Shown here in pieces: positions 21,818-32,908 of a stretch of DNA of 64,000 bases. The notes beneath the pieces are model-generated. The model saw nothing but the letters and a program-made list of their open reading frames with translations. It did not search any database and was not told the DNA's origin. The stretch comes from Suillus spraguei. Taxonomy: Eukaryota > Basidiomycota > Agaricomycetes > Boletales > Suillaceae. The stretch spans positions 1 through 64,000 of the forward strand of contig JABCPU010000252.1 in assembly GCA_016800925.1 (NCBI GenBank). The letters are read 5' to 3'. Within the stretch, counting starts at the first letter, position 1, and each line of letters starts with the position of its first letter. Both the position numbers and the translations under genes were made by a program.

Positions 21818-22016
21818 TAGAATGAAACCAAACCCAAACATAACCGCTTGCCTCCTCACAGGCATCACAGTTCCCGCCCATGCCGGAACCATTGTCAAGA
21901 TGCTACCAAGACAAGATATATAGAGTAAATACCAAGGTACATACATGTAGGAGATGTCCAACATAGGGCTTAGCCCCAACGGACAATAAACAAGGATTCA
22001 AAAAAAAAAAAAAAAA
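21818..22016 (+). other. LINE-1 3' UTR and poly(A) tail
   Basis: About 180 bp without a frame, then a run of A ending at 22016. The last 60 bp share a motif with the LINE-2 3' end at about 25830-25870. Confidence 0.8.
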
Positions 22017-22209
22017 CCATGCGAGCTGGCGAAGGTGAGAAAAAACCGTTGTCCCCTTCTTAGGTTTCAGGCTCTCATTCCCTCCCGTGTATCTTATCCT
22101 CAAATATTGACCACAACATTCTCGGTCAGATGCCCCGGACGCAGTAGGTCCCCTTTCAGAGCCATGCTGCTCACTGTCAATAATTGCCACTAACATAATA
22201 TACTAGTAA
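22017..22209. other. Host spacer between the two LINEs
   Basis: About 190 bp, unique in this window, with no gene seen. It continues beyond LINE-2 at 25910 once that insertion is removed. Confidence 0.6.
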
Positions 22210-22222
22210 ACCAAAGCTTACT
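22210..22222. repeat. Target site duplication of LINE-2, left copy
   Basis: ACCAAAGCTTACT here matches ACCAAACCTTACT at 25897-25909, directly after the poly(A), with one mismatch in 13. This is the length and position expected for target-primed insertion. Confidence 0.8.
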
Positions 22223-22229
22223 GTCCCAA

Positions 22230-25200
22230 ATGCTAGACCACAAACACGAGCTAAGTGACCTATCCTATAAATTCAGAGCGCTACCAAATCACCCATCACA
22301 TGAGGAACACCGCAAATTCAGAAACCAAGTCTCAGAAGCTATCTACAAGGCCAAGAAAGAACACTGGACTCAATTTCTCGAAGAAGCCACTCAACGCGAA
22401 CTCTGGATAGCAAATAAATATGTCACCACCCCCAGCACCGACGGCGGGAAAACTCGAATACCAGTCCTACAGTCCAAGAACGCAGACGGCACAACCATGG
22501 AGGCCATATCTAATGACGAGAAGAGCATACTCCTGGCCAAGACATTCTTCCCTCCACCCCCGGCGGACAACCTCATCCCAGAAGAATTCGAGTACCCAGA
22601 ACCCGTCACCCCATTCGAACGCATCACGGAAGAACACGTCGAACGAGCAATCAAGAACACGAGCCCATTCAAAGCCCCAGGACCAGACGGGATCTGCAAT
22701 ATAGTCTTCAAACGAAACGCCAACACACTCGTGCCATACCTAACGCGAATCTTCGACGCAGTCTTCACGCTTCAAACGTACTATGAACCATGGCGCGACT
22801 TCACAACCATAGTACTACGAAAACCAGGCAAAGCCGACTATAGCGTACCCAAGGCATACCGCCCCATAGCATTGATCAACACCACCTGCAAGTTACTGAC
22901 AGCCATAGTTACCCAACAAGTCACCAACATCCTCGAAAAGCACCAACTTCTGCCAGCAAACAATTTCGGAGGATGACTGGGACGTTCAACTACCGATTCA
23001 GTACATTTACTCGAGGCAACAATCAAGGATGCGTGGCGAACGAAACGAGTAGCGTCAGTACTATTCCTAGATATTGAAGGAGCATTCCCGAATGCAGTCA
23101 CCAGCCGCCTTATTCACAACATGCGACGTCGACGACTACCAATGGAACTCATCTCATTCACAGAATGAATGCTCACAGGACGGAGGACCCAACTACGATT
23201 CGACGACTTCACCTCAGAATGGTTTCCAGTAACAAACGGGATAGGCCAGGGCGACCCGCTATCAATGATATGCTACCTAATATACAACTCCGACCTAGTT
23301 GAAGTAGCACGAGGACGAATAGGCAACCGAAGGGAAGAAATCGCACTAGCCTTTGTGGACGACACAGCTTACATCGCCATAGCCGAAACGTTTGAGGAGA
23401 CACACGAAATCCTGCGAGACATGCTTGAATGAGAAAACGGAGGTTATCAGTGGTCAAGAGAACATAACTCCAAATTTGAAACAACGAAGTTCGCACTCAT
23501 GGATTTCACGCGCAGCAGAATGAAGGAACGAAGTCCCATCATCCTCAACAGAGTCACAATCCAACCAGCGCACCATACTCGCTTCCTAGGAATCATCGTG
23601 GATCAAGAACTCACCTGGAAAGAGCATGCAGCATACGCAATAGCGAAAGGAACTGAATATGTCCTACAGATCCGACGACTCTCGAGAACCACCATGGGAA
23701 TCCCAACCAAACTAATGCGTCAACTCTACCTAACAGTGGCAGTCCCGAAATTCGCATATGGTGCAGATATATGGTTCAAACCGATATTCAGACGAGGATC
23801 CAATGTGAACATCACCCAAAGAGGCTCCAAAGGAATAGCGAAAAGACTCACGTCCATACAACGCATAGCAGTGCTAAGTATAACCAGCGCCATGAGAACC
23901 TCGCCAACAGACGTGCTCGAAGCCCATGCAAATCTCCTACCGATACCGTTACTCCTACAGAAGATCTGCCACCGAGCCACTGTTCGTCTAGCCACCCTCC
24001 CCCAATCCCATCCACTGCACAGTAAACTCCAATGGATAGCAGGACACAACGTCCAGACCCACCGTTCATCACTGCACAACCTACTCCACACCTTCCGCAT
24101 CTTCCCAAATGACGTCGAAACGATCAACTTGTCAAACCAAACGAGAGCGTCAGAAGAACCAGTATACAAGACACAGATAGCGAAGGACAAGAAGGCCGCA
24201 AAACAAGAGCATGAACAACTCAAGGATGTCATCCGCATCTACGCAGACGGGTCAGGATATAAGGAAGGGATTGGAGCCGCAGCAGTACTGCTACGAGAAG
24301 GACAGGAACCGCGAATCTTACGCTACCACCTAGGATCAGATGCAGAACATACAGTATACGAAGCCGAAACACTGGGACTAACGCTAGCAGCTCGCCTCTT
24401 AGCCACGGAACGAAATGTGACATACCCAGCATCAATCCTAATCGACAATCAAGCGGCCATAGTATGCGGAACCAAAGCAAACAAGGACAGCAGCAACTTC
24501 ATTCCGGAACAATTCAGCAAAATGATCAAATCGATATCGAAACGACGGGACGAACAAGGAGACTTCGACCTCACCATCCGCTGGGTACCCGGACACGAGA
24601 ACATACCAGGCAACGAGCTAGCAGACCACGAAGCCAAGAAAGCTGCAGAAGATCCCGAAAACAGCAGCCCAAAACGTCAGCTACCCAAATATCTACGAGA
24701 TAAGCCACTCCTATGCAATGCGCCTGCACTACGAGCCGCCCAGAAGATAAAAGTGAAAGAACTCTGGAAAACCCTATGGACAAAATCACCATGCTACACC
24801 CGAACTCGAGATATCGACCCATCAATGCCCTCCGCCAAGTATCTCAAACTCATCAATGGACTACCCAAACGACACGCCAGCATGTACATCCAGCTCCGGA
24901 CTCGACACATCCCCCTGAATCATCACCTCCATCGAATCAACAAGTCCGACACCCCGCACTGCCCAATATGCCCCAACACGAACGAAACGATTCACCATTA
25001 TATCTTCGAACATCAGGTAATTCACACATTCCTTGACGTGCCCTTATGCGGACTTATCATGCTTAATCAGCTTAACTCACTTATCTCAAAACTTGTTTGC
25101 TCTCTCTCACATCATTCACCTGGCATATCTTATATTTTTTGAGTGCGAAATACAATAAAACATGTATATTAATATATCTCAACTTTTATTTTCTGAATTC

Positions 25201-25471
25201 ATTCACATTGAAATTTTGGACAAGTAGATTCAATTTCACCAAGGCAGTTAAGTGTAAATAAGAATAAGTCCGCATAAGGGCACATCAAGGAATGTGTGAA
25301 TTTCCTGATGAATGCCCCCAATATCGAAAGGAATGCTATATCTTCACAAACGCCGCACGTCGAGACGCACTGTCAATAGCCCATATCCTAACATCCGACA
25401 AAATCACCCCACACCTCATCCGATACATCAATAGCACTGGAAGATTCAAGCCAATATTCGGTGAGAATTAA
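22230..25471 (+). pseudogene. LINE-2 ORF2 remnant: RT, RNase H, C-terminal zinc motif
   Basis: One frame runs from 22230 to 25013 and resumes at 25310-25471 after the MITE, ending with TAA. There are no frameshifts but three internal stops, all TGA: about 22973, 23166 and 23430. RT motifs are FKAPGPDGI (about 22668), FLDIEGAFPN (about 23065), GIGQGDPLS (about 23245) and the catalytic FVDD (about 23350). RNase H motifs are YADGSGYKEG (about 24240), YEAETLGL (about 24358), IDNQAAI (about 24440) and GNELADHEA (about 24610). The zinc segment CPICPNTNETIHHYIFEH (about 24960) is split from its last Cys by the MITE. At the first stop the LINE-1 relative has Arg, consistent with CGA to TGA. Confidence 0.9.
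25014..25307 (+). mobile_element. MITE-1 copy 1 (294 bp, ~44-bp inverted repeats)
   Basis: The left end CAGGTAATTCACACATTCCT and the right end (reverse complement CAGGAAATTCACACATTCCT) continue as matching inverted repeats through the shared GTGCCCTTATGCGGACTTAT. It is flanked by AT on both sides. Removing the element and one AT restores the LINE-2 frame exactly (FEH then ECPQ), which confirms the edges and a 2-bp duplication. The interior is AT-rich and has no frame. A second, inverted copy lies at 54845-55111 and a 20-bp remnant at 35746-35765. Confidence 0.9.
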
Positions 25472-25909
25472 CATATGTAAAAGAACATAACACACCACAG
25501 TAAAAATGTCACAGGGAAACATACCCAAACCGCACATACCAACCCGAACCACACACTCTCCCATGAAAGGATCGACACTCCAACGAAGCTGTCACTGACG
25601 GGAACCACAGAAGACACGACTACAGAGGAACCACATAGCGAAACCGAAGAACGAACCAGTCAAGACAACAAAGATATGACCCTATAACAAATTCCTCTAC
25701 TAACCTGTCTTCCTCCCGCAGCTTTCCTTTCGTGCTTGCTCACTTCGGTGACAGAGTACATGTCCGCACCATAAAACAAAAGAGCATCCAAACCCCTCAA
25801 AAGATGAAAGATAGCTAATGACGAGACAATGTCCAACACAGGGTCTACGACCCCAAAGGACTAAATCTGAAGCAAAAAAAAAAAAAAAAAAAAAAAACCA
25901 AACCTTACT

Positions 25910-26483
25910 CAGTCCAAGCGCCCCACACCTATTACCCAGTTCAAACGCCCTGATCGTGATCATGTAGCACGTGGTTGGGGTCCGCACACGTTACACGAGC
26001 ATCACAGTAAGTCATCTGAAATCCTTGATACTACTGAATGCTCACTAGCCCACAGAACCCCTTACCAGATAACGAATCTACGCAAAAGTTCCCCATCTCC
26101 TCCCACATAACCGGCAGATTGATGGAATTGAAGGAGCACCAGATGCACACCGTGGAATTTCTGAATCCGGATGGAGCTCGTGTCGCCAGTGATGACGATG
26201 ACCTAGAACTACTTGAGAGGAGATGCGATGGATCCTTGGCCTCCATACCAGAATTTCGGATGTTCCCCTCCTTTCGCCACCTATACTTCATTGCCCCGGA
26301 CGACAGGGTTTATGAAGTACATTTTGGTGATCGCATTGTTTCCACCATTACCTTCCCGCGCCGTGCTGAGGTGGCGGTGCATGGCACATTGGCATCGCAA
26401 AGTAAATTATCTATTATTGTTACATAGCTGCCAATATTTGTGCAGCCTACTCTTGATCAATGAACCCACATGCATTAAGTCCT
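25910..26483 (+). other. Weak hypothetical frame (26038-26427) in unique sequence
   Basis: A 129-codon plus-strand frame is the longest in this stretch. It has an acidic patch (ASDDDDLELLERRCDG) but no recognised domain, no clear introns and no paralogue in the window. The rest of the stretch is without a gene. It could be a chance frame. Confidence 0.2.
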
Positions 26484-26543
26484 CTGGCGAATGAAGTAAG
26501 CCTCAGTGTGAGGCCGTCAGCCCGTCTTCATCACATTCGCCAG
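26484..26543. repeat. Nested hairpin, 10-bp outer arms
   Basis: CTGGCGAATG (26484-26493) pairs with CATTCGCCAG (26534-26543). Inside is a smaller perfect hairpin, GCCTCA-GTG-TGAGGC. Confidence 0.6.
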
Positions 26544-26622
26544 TCTTTCGAGCAATGTCACGGTCGAGTACTGGTTAACTTTTCATTTTAAAACTTTGCC
26601 ACTAGCGGATGCACATGGGTCA

Positions 26623-26655
26623 AACTGAATAGGACATTGAATGTCCTATTCAGTT
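26623..26655. repeat. Perfect 15-bp inverted repeat with 3-base spacer
   Basis: AACTGAATAGGACAT, spacer TGA, then ATGTCCTATTCAGTT. Parts of the arm (TCCTATTCAGTTTG) also occur at about 43043 and 55418. Confidence 0.75.
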
Positions 26656-27935
26656 CCAATTACTCAAGCGACAATAAGATTTGTGCGAGGACGATCAACT
26701 GAGAAAACATGCGTCGTTAATGACGGCACTAGCACTAGGCATGACTCACCACGGCCGACGGGAACAGCGGACTGGTGGGGGTGCGCCTCATACCAGGGCA
26801 TTCGCGCGCCCAGAGATGCGTTGGGGACACTGGGGGTCCCCTCGACTAGATAGTATTGTCCTCAGAGTACGACTCCCATAGGACATGAAATTGGATATAT
26901 ATATAAATAAAAAGGATGACTTACCTGTGCAGCGAGCGAGCTCCCCTCAGATATCAATAACGCAAAATTCTCACCACCGGGTATCTATTACAAGGCACAA
27001 GAGTCCAGTCAAGAGGTTGATACGACGCAAGCTACTGCCAGATGCTCACGAGACATTGAGCATCATCGCGGCAGTCACCGCTGGTGCTGGTCTTACAAGT
27101 TTCGCCTATTCCAACACATTGCATGCTTCTGTCGAAAACAGCCGCTGACAGAAAGAGATGCTGTCAGAATCGCTACAACGGCGAGGAAGACAGAACGTAT
27201 CAGTTATATGAAGTGATAGTATGGGATCTGACAACGGAGAGGTTCTCAAATCACCGAGATGATCTAGTAGGCTTAGTGTAAGTCTTGAAAACCTCTCTAA
27301 CCATTCTGGGAATTAGGAAATGGGTGGCGTGATAGTAGTCGTTCGGCGACTCTGCGATAGCAGGAGAAGTGGAGGCTAACAACATGCGGAAAGATTATGG
27401 GTCGGTATCGTATAAGCCCGTCACCCGAATGAGCTATGTACAGCTCGCGCCCGAGTAGGAAGCATGCTTAACGTTGGTTATCATAGTGTCTGTCGGGGAG
27501 AAGGGCAAGGTGAAGCATATGGATAAGTTCCATTTATCAATAGCGGAATGTGCAGTGCCCTGTTGATTGCATATCAATTGAGGAAGCCGATAGACAAAAA
27601 GAATTGTTCGCAACAAAACAAATTGAACACAGAGTTCTGAAATCGGTTGATGCGGTTGCATGATGTGGCATTGACGCAGCATGAGCGAGGTTTGAGTTTG
27701 ACGCGGCATTATTGAGTTTCATGAGCATAGATGAAGCTTGATCCATGATCCATGATGAGGGCAGGCTTTGTGCATGGCATTACGGAAATATCATTCGGAA
27801 TGGAGTTTGTGCGGACGCAACACCGGACGAGGCTTGAGTTTGTTGTACAAATAACCAGCCTGATGTGTAAAAAATCAATGTTCACTGCATTAGGACCGCC
27901 ATTAGAGTCGCACAGAAGTTTGCAACATCTACATA
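26656..27935. other. No gene seen
   Basis: About 1.3 kb of unique sequence with only short, unrelated frames on both strands and no transposon end that I can define. Confidence 0.5.
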
Positions 27936-28091
27936 CTGTAAGGACGGACCGATTTGCAATTTTCACGTTGTGCGCGCTCCACTGGAGCGCGTTTGTAAGG
28001 AGGGGGCGATTTCCAACTGGTGTCAAAGTTTGCGACATGGAGCGCGCACATGGCGTCGACATGAAAATTGCAAATCACTCCGTCCTTACAG
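27936..28091. mobile_element. MITE-2 (156 bp), TA-flanked, ~30-bp inverted repeats
   Basis: CTGTAAGGACGG at the left is mirrored by CCGTCCTTACAG at the right, and the pairing continues through GATTTGCAATTTTCA with one small mismatch block. TA flanks both ends (27934-27935 and 28092-28093), the mark of Tc1/mariner-IS630 insertions. GCGCGCTCCA near 27977 and TGGAGCGCGC near 28040 form a second inner inverted pair. Confidence 0.8.
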
Positions 28092-28388
28092 TATGTTGAA
28101 AGGTGGCATCCTGGACCTCCATCAGTTGGAGGCATGATACAGCATAAGAATGTCGTGGTACACAGCCCTTCCTAAACATGACATTTAGTCCTCGCCTAAA
28201 CGACCCCAAGTCACAGTATGCGAATACGAACACGAGTTTCATAATGACATGATATGATACGCACATACTCTTCACTTTCACGAGGCTCCAGGCCCTAGCA
28301 AGAACACATGCAGTTCACCTCAATCAGGACAGGATTCCAGCACCGTCACAATGAGCAACCCAACCCACACACTCCACCACATACCAAG

Positions 28389-30899
28389 CTACTCCCCCTC
28401 CATAATCAACCTTAGCGCTTCCTCGCTCCTAGGACGTATATCGCATACGAACGGGCTTGGGGTTCTGGGTGAGTTGTAGGTGAGTTGGGAGGGTGGAAAG
28501 AGCAAGAAAAGGGGAGGGGTAGCAGAACGAGAACAAAATCTCAACAAAACATATCGCACAAAAGATCAACAAAATCCGCGCAAGACAAAACCGAAACCAA
28601 AGTCCACATCCTCGTATCACCGGTGCTTCGCAATGGAGATCGATGCGATGTATCGAAACCCCTACCCATTCTCGTGCCCACTTGCAACATAATACAAAAC
28701 CTACCCCAAACCCCACACCCGCATCCAAAAAGACTCACCTAAAAACAGCATTCTCAAACCGAACAACAGGTTCGATCTCCACGCCCTTATCGTCCCTCGC
28801 TTTGCGTATATCAAGAGTTGCGAGCATGCTGGTAATTAAGAGCCATACTGAAGATTCGACGAGGTGGGTTCCTGGACAGCGGCTGTAGGGTGTATGGATA
28901 GAATGAAAAGGTAGTGTGAGGAGATGATGAACACTCGGAATGAAAATATGACGAGATGCCGAGATGACGTTATGCCAAGAATACGCCAGACTGCACCCAA
29001 ATCAAAAACAAAGATTTACTCACCGCCTCCCAAATCCAAAAATGAACGCTCTCGGATCTCTTTCCTTCCCAGCCTCTTCATCCTCCTCCACACCCACGTC
29101 CCCAACCACATCTACATTCCTCCTCTCCTCCATACTAACGATCGCATCACGCGCCAACCACCTCCCAGGCTCAAACACCTCCGGATCTTGGTATAACTCA
29201 GGGTCACGCATGATAGCCCATATATTCCCGAATACGAGGGATCCTTGTGGGATATGCATGCCTTCGTAGGTGTCTGCTTGGGTGAGCCTGTGTGGGAGGT
29301 CTGGCGTGCGTGGGGTGGTGTTGTGATGGATGGTGGGGTAGACGGAACGCCCAGCATTTTAAAGGAGAATAAAGGTAGAAAACGCAATTAGCTCCGCTAA
29401 TATCTAACATGAAGCAGATCACTCACTAAGCGGAACAGGCACACCCCATCTAAGTGTCTCCGTGAACACCGCATCGCAATACGGAAGCTTTGCGCGGTCT
29501 CCGAAGGTGGGTAGGCGTTTTGCTTTCAATGCTGATCCAAATCCATCTCCCCCTGATCCAAGGACATCATCGAGTTCTGCCTGAGCACGCCGGAGTACAT
29601 GGGGGTACTGAACCATTGCAAGTATGAAATGGGAGAGAGTCGTGATGGTTGTATCGATGCTGGCTTTTCGTGAGTTATTCCCGGTGAGTGAATTTTTCAG
29701 GCGTGGATGGTGACGTTTGCGTTGGTTGTAGTCAGTGTGACATGTATGTGAATGTGCGACGTAGGGCACGTACCCGAATACATGGAATTAGCTGTCCACC
29801 GGATATCGTGGTCATATGTAGCTGCGTCTTTGGCTTTTGTGTTGTCGGATGAGGAGGTATCACGGTCGCTCGAGGATGCAAGGGATACCTCGTCGTCGTC
29901 GGTGCTGGTGGAGTCGAAGGATGTGTCAAAGGAGGAGGGTTTTGGAGGTTCCAGGAGGGTTGATACGAAAGAGGCATGGGCGGTCCCTTTTTTCTGTGAG
30001 AGAGTTAGTCTTGAGAGATGGAAGGGAAGAAGAGCTCACGATTTCGTTTTTCACAAATTCGTATGGGCGGTCTACGAATTCTTCCATTTTTGCTTTCCAG
30101 ACTGCGGCGTTTCTCTTGAAAGATGCGCCGGGAAACCACATAGGGAGATCCTTGACTGTGACGGAAAAGGTGAGTTTGGATAGTAGAAGAGAAAAGAGAC
30201 TGACGAGCTGGAAAGATATCAACGGGCCATATCCCACCTCCGCTTGCGATACGGTTTGCGAGTATGCCTACGCATTCTTCTGCGAGGTTTAGGAAGGGGT
30301 CGTCATTTGATTTTACTTGGTGACCGTAGACGACGAGGAGGGTGAGTCCGCCTGCGTATCTGAAGTATATATGAGACCACGCCGTTGACTGGAAAGGGGA
30401 CGAACCTTCTGATATGATCTTGAAATTGAAGGGGGCTACTAACTAACCTAGATAAAAACGGTCTGCTCTCCATCTGCATCAAGTCATGGTACCTAGGAAT
30501 AACAGCAGGCCCAAACGCTTTCTGCATAAGCTTCCTCTGTCTCCTCGCACGGTCGCCATAGGGAGTGAACGCGGCCATATTCTCGCAGCCACAAAGCTCA
30601 CCAGCCATAATGAGGTGCGGTTTATCACTATAGATAGACCCGCGTTTATCTAAGAGGTCGAATACTGCTTTTGGGGTGTTGAGGAATATGAGGGATTGGT
30701 TAAATATGCGGATATGGGTTACCGGTCCGTATGTGCGTGCCCATCTGAATGCGGTGAGCCAGAGTTCTTTTGGAGTGATATCGAGGATGTTGCCTATGAT
30801 TGGGAGGGGAGTTGGACCTGGGGGGAAGGGGGGACGAGTGAGACGGGAATATGCGATGAGTGCGAGGGCTGAGAGGAGTAAAGCACCTGTCAAAGCCAT
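28389..30899 (-). CDS. Cytochrome P450 monooxygenase, multi-exon
   Basis: Membrane-anchored haem monooxygenase. From ATG 30899 the protein opens with a hydrophobic anchor (ALTGALLLSALALIAYS) and a Pro-rich hinge (PPFPPGPTPLPIIGN). Exons by homology: 30899-30406, 30359-30205, 30155-30040, 29993-29774, 29663 to about 29442, about 29350-29024, 28882-28739 and 28464-28389. Introns are mostly 46-57 nt; those at 29773-29664, 29023-28883 and 28738-28465 are longer. Hallmarks: I-helix SASIDTT (about 29655), K-helix ETLR (about 29465), FEPGRW (about 29165) and the haem loop FGFGRRRCPG, split by the intron at 29023. The intron after VPVPL (donor GTGAGT at about 29439) has no canonical in-frame acceptor that I could find, so the gene may be faulty or use a non-standard site. 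The substrate is unknown. Confidence 0.75.
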
Positions 30900-31289
30900 T
30901 GATTGACTTTTGTTCGATGCGCGGCGACTTATATCGTGCATTATCACGTGTGGAGGCTTCGAACTTGGTTTCAAGGTGCGTCCATTTGGAAGCGCATTTG
31001 ACTTACTGAGCGGAGAGCATCACGCGCAGACAACATCGGCCCCAGTAATCCACCGTATGTCTATTTTCTTCCGCCGATGATTTGAGGGTCCTATTTCATT
31101 ACCCTTGAGTGAACTATGGCGTTAGCATGGTAGCACCAGAGGTAATTCAAACTTTCTAACGCCAGACTCCTAGTTCGACAACCGGATAACTCTGCCATTT
31201 CTCAAACTGGAAATGACGTTGTTCTCCGTTCTGGTACGAAGTCGACAGGATCAAGTATGGCGAATACGGTGCTATGATGATCAGCGGCA

Positions 31290-32600
31290 TTAGCTTGAAG
31301 TCCAATATCTCCCTAATTCCGTTTCTCATCATAGCATCTCTTCAAGCTTAAATATCGGCCCGGGTTCAACTATAGTAAATGGTTGGCTAAACGCGACTCT
31401 AGATGATTACCTCCTGATCCTCCTTGATATTTGTCTGCGTTTGGTCAATTTATTATATAAACGCTTATGCAACTTGACGACGTGTTTTCATTGTCCTGCA
31501 TCGACCTCAATATTAACATTCTTCATCAGAGCGTACCCTACATGGTGGCATAACGGATGACTGACGACGACGAATCTGGTGTTTGGGGGTATAGCAGGAT
31601 ATTTTGATCTCATCCCAAATACCAGATTCGTCTCGTACTCTTCGGTACCCCTCAAGAAACGATAGCTGATTTATGTTGGGTATAATTCTCGTTCAACATG
31701 AGTGAGCTTTCTGTTCATTATATGCAGCGCGATTAACGTGCGGTGTCTTACATTCACGACCGGATTGCCTTTGGTGCTATCTAAAATCCACGACAAGCAG
31801 TTTGCGTTGTTTGAGGCTTTGTACCCTCGTGAGTTCGTCGTCCGTTTGTCGATTGACTTATATAGAAAACTCAATGAACCATACAGACACCCTCGTATTC
31901 ATACCCCGTTTGGACCTACACGCTTCGTGCACGATCTGTCCATATTCGCGTGGCTAACGTTGGATGGAGGATAATATAATTGAAGTGAATCACTGTATGT
32001 TTCCTCTTTTTGATCTTTCTAGCGATATTTCTTTACGTTTTGCGTTTCGAACTGCCATCAATTCCGCTACACATATTTTATCGCCCTGTATACATTGACA
32101 GAGTGCATGATATAAAGGCCCACTGGGTGGGTGACGACGACAATGGCGTTAGGAGAGAAGAATCCAGAACAATGCACTTTGACTTTCCTAACGCCAGATT
32201 CGTTTCGCACTTTTTGCTACCACTTCAAGAACTGATAACCAGAATACTGCTTTATGTGAAACGCTAGTGATCTAGTTCTCAGTTCTTGATATCTGGTACG
32301 ATCAGCTTCAAATTGTATTGGCCTGCTTGATGACGAGATTATGCACGGTGTGTACTGTACTATAATGAGATATGGTGTTGGTGGCATGAAGATTTTCAAG
32401 ATCCTTGATCTCGCCGATTCCATATCAGCATATGGACCTACTGAGTCGGATATGCATACTATTACTCTGTGTTGATTAACAGAGTATGACATAAAATGAT
32501 GGTCAACATGCGCTTTGACTTCGCGAACATGTCTCGCATTGTTTACCACCGCTTCAAGAACCGATGGCTGTATTGTTCTCTTATTCGGAAGCGATCCTGC
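31290..32600 (+). repeat. Array of plus-strand modules, unit 1
   Basis: Sequence between the P450 and the membrane-protein gene. Recognisable repeated parts are a block beginning near TCTCGTTCAACATGAGTGAG (31690), a block CATCAGAGCGTACCCTACAT (31527) and short hairpins whose arms read GGCGTTAGGA and TCCTAACGCC (32143-32203). Several GT...AG pairs could be small introns. No frame stays open here, so if these derive from a gene family they are decayed. The same modules recur at 36917-38520, 43000-44650, 50410-51720, 55550-56780 and 59340-60940. Confidence 0.6.
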
Positions 32601-32908
32601 TCTTGGTTCTTGATATTTGGCTTGATTGACTGAATTTGATTGGTAATAGGATCACACACGGTCGTCGGTACGACAAAACTCGCTTGTGTATCATTTGATG
32701 TTTGAGTCTGACTTTGGTCTCACGGCCCGAGCACTCGATATTAATTCCAAACTTTCGTGAGCTGTAGCTGACGAAATTCTTATCGGAAGGGTTATCACGC
32801 CGTACAGCCGCTTTCGATGACCGATTTGTCAATCACATTTATACTTGGTGATCCAGTAATTAGTATTTCAAAATTCCAAGACTAAGGCAAGTTACTATTG
32901 TAATGAAA

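Larger units (their letters stand above)
15820..22016 (+). mobile_element. LINE-1: nearly full-length non-LTR retrotransposon (Tad/I-like)
   Basis: It has two ORFs in the usual order, a gag-like ORF1 and an ORF2 with APE endonuclease, RT, RNase H and a C-terminal CCHC. It ends in a poly(A) run of about 17 at about 22000-22016. The 5' boundary is set where DIRS homology ends (about 15820) and is uncertain by some tens of bases. No target duplication was found: the right flank CCATGCGAGC has no match at the left edge, so the insertion involved a target rearrangement or the flank changed later. Its 3' end (GTCCAACATAGGGCTTAG) resembles that of LINE-2 (GTCCAACACAGGGTCTAC), showing related families. 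Confidence 0.88.
22223..25897 (+). mobile_element. LINE-2: 5'-truncated non-LTR retrotransposon
   Basis: It starts within ORF2, so ORF1 and the endonuclease are missing, and ends in a run of about 24 A (25874-25897). A 13-bp target duplication flanks it. 5' truncation with poly(A) and duplication is the classic result of incomplete reverse transcription. A MITE (25014-25307) inserted into its C-terminal coding region later. Confidence 0.9.

Noticed and set aside
22017..22222. Minus-strand frame (to 22196) as the missing DIRS RT upstream of the DIRS relic
   Set aside because: Its residues show no RT or RNase H motif, so the DIRS element does not continue on this side of LINE-1.
25874..25897. 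A-run as an mRNA-like processed pseudogene tail
   Set aside because: It ends a LINE with RT and RNase H coding and is followed by the matching target duplication.
29752..30292. Plus-strand frames of about 150 codons in the P450 region
   Set aside because: They are the reverse complement of P450 exons and introns and recur identically at 48863-49322.
30676..30906. Plus-strand frame overlapping the P450 first exon
   Set aside because: A shadow of the P450 frame on the opposite strand, without motifs of its own.
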